NCBI GenBank assembly: GCA_003339415.1
Contig: PDHQ01000154.1
Span: forward strand, 17,535 to 81,534
DNA length: 64,000 nucleotides
Direction: 5' to 3'
Origin: Ophiocordyceps camponoti-saundersi (nom. inval.)
Lineage: Eukaryota > Ascomycota > Sordariomycetes > Hypocreales > Ophiocordycipitaceae
In this document: positions 62,985 through 64,000 of the stretch, piece after piece
How the letters are laid out: each line of letters opens with the position of its first letter
Numbering within the stretch: the stretch's first letter is position 1
Notes under the pieces: model-generated
What the model was told of the DNA's origin: nothing
The model's database searches: none
What the model saw: the letters and a program-made list of their open reading frames with translations, nothing else
Program-made: the position numbers and the translations under genes

Positions 62985-63580
62985 TAATTTATATACTAAT
63001 ATACCTCGTATAGCTTAGAACTATCTTATATATATTCTAAAAGGGGGAAAAACCGGAGAACCTAAAGTAAAACCCTCCTCTTAAGCATTATCTTAGCTTT
63101 AAGTTAGACCCCGCCTATACTTAGTATTTTATATATTTAATAAGTTAAATAATACCTAATAATTTAGAAGCTAATATTTCGCCTAAAGCGGACTTTATAA
63201 TAATAAAAGTATACGTAAATTAAGTTCGGTATAGAGTTTATATAGCTTACTTATCCTCCTAGCTATTATTATCGCTATAAATTAAATTTTTATATTTAAT
63301 TAAAGCGGCCTTAATAATCTAATTTATGAAGGCCTTATTAATATAGCTTAAAAATATATAAAAGTTTTATTATCTTAAAATAAACCTTATAATAGCTAAT
63401 TTTAAAAAATAGCTAAATTATTATAATAAAGTTATAAATAAGTATAGAGTTAAAGTTAAAGGAGGGGGTGCTATTATATTTATATTTAGTATTTCCGCCT
63501 TAGCTATTATTAATTTCTAGTTAGCGTTAGAGGGGGAGGAGAGGCGGTATATATAGAGTTCTAGTTTATAAACTATAAGT
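62985..63580 (-). repeat. Inverted copy of the 808 bp unit
   Basis: The reverse complement of this stretch aligns with about three quarters of the unit at 49845-51480. For example CTAGCTATTATTATCGCTAT here is the complement of the ATAGCGATAATAATAGCTAG block near 50360, and AAGGAGGGGG matches the CCTCCTTTT block near 50167. The match fades beyond about 63580. Confidence 0.65.
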
Positions 63581-64000
63581 GCTTATAATAATTTTTATTC
63601 TTTATAATAAATAATAAAGGTATAAATAACTAATATAAAAATATAATAACTACTCTATAATATAATATAGAAAATCTAATATTTTATTATATTTATTATA
63701 TAAATAAATAACTAAGGTTATTATTTTATACTTTAAAAGTATTAGTATAATATATTATTACCTTCCTATATAGGGCTCCGGCCCTCTAAGGCTAAGAATA
63801 ATATAAACCTTTAAGACCTTATACGGATCCGTTACGGTTAGCGTTTCTAGACTTTACGGAAATAGGTAATATAGAAAGCCGAATATTAAACTAACTATAA
63901 TACTTTCCGGACTTCCGAAAACACTCCTAAATATATTATCTTCTAGTATATAAAATAACCCTCTCCTTAACCGGAAAGGTTACTACGTTTATAAGAAATT
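63581..64000. other. Window-end AT-rich sequence, unclassified
   Basis: Mostly AT-rich, with somewhat higher GC from 63770 on (GGGCTCCGGCCCTC, CGGATCCGTTACGG). No frame, motif or repeat partner was recognised. It may be the start of another element that continues outside the window. Confidence 0.4.

Noticed and set aside
1..64000. Mitochondrial or plastid origin of the AT-rich DNA
   Set aside because: The AT-rich parts contain LTR, LINE and hAT remains with CpA loss and flank spliced nuclear genes.
19000..64000. Centromere
   Set aside because: AT-rich, transposon-filled DNA fits, but 59 kb of dead elements with a gene island is not diagnostic without centromeric histone data.
63770..64000. 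Subtelomeric sequence
   Set aside because: No TTAGGG or CCCTAA arrays were seen anywhere in the window.

Overview
The window looks like nuclear DNA of a filamentous ascomycete (Pezizomycotina). It holds a small island of normal, intron-bearing genes (about 11.5 to 15.95 kb) inside roughly 59 kb of extremely AT-rich sequence. In that AT-rich part the dinucleotides CA and TG are almost absent while TA is everywhere. This is the signature of repeat-induced point mutation (RIP; C-to-T at CpA on either strand). The class or species cannot be fixed from the sequence alone.

Gene island: two convergent genes. On the plus strand is an exocyst subunit gene of the SEC15/EXOC6 family (nine-exon model, 11623-14331, 749 aa). 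On the minus strand is a CCAAT-binding factor subunit of the HAP5/hapE/NF-YC family (four exons, 14693-15803, 274 aa). Their stop codons are 361 bp apart. Both look intact and have short 49-75 bp introns (one of 160 bp), usual for these fungi.

Left flank (1-11524): a Ty3/Gypsy LTR retrotransposon on the minus strand, with about 2 kb LTRs and ruined gag-pol. Its right LTR ends 98 bp before the SEC15 ATG and is itself interrupted by a 439 bp hAT-type MITE with a perfect 8 bp target-site duplication.

Right flank (about 16-64 kb): nested dead transposons. In order: the 5' part of a Gypsy element (16968-18221), an LTR copy (18222-18807), a hAT-type element (19018-27799) swollen by an inserted Tad1-like LINE, a large Gypsy element (30043-48927) that contains a complete second Gypsy element (33474-40410) and a short non-autonomous LTR element (45460-47238), a second copy of that short element (51773-53549), a 1.48 kb hAT element (55692-57168), and a hAT element with a decayed transposase (from 58159). 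Target-site duplications (5 bp for LTR elements, 8 bp for hAT) let several boundaries be placed to the base. The insertion order can be read from the nesting. All four reverse transcriptases examined have lost both catalytic aspartates (to asparagine), as RIP predicts.

I found no intact gene outside the island, no CRISPR array, no tRNA or rRNA, and no clear new system. The most interesting material is the sharp RIP border beside an exocyst gene, the hAT family and the nested chronology.
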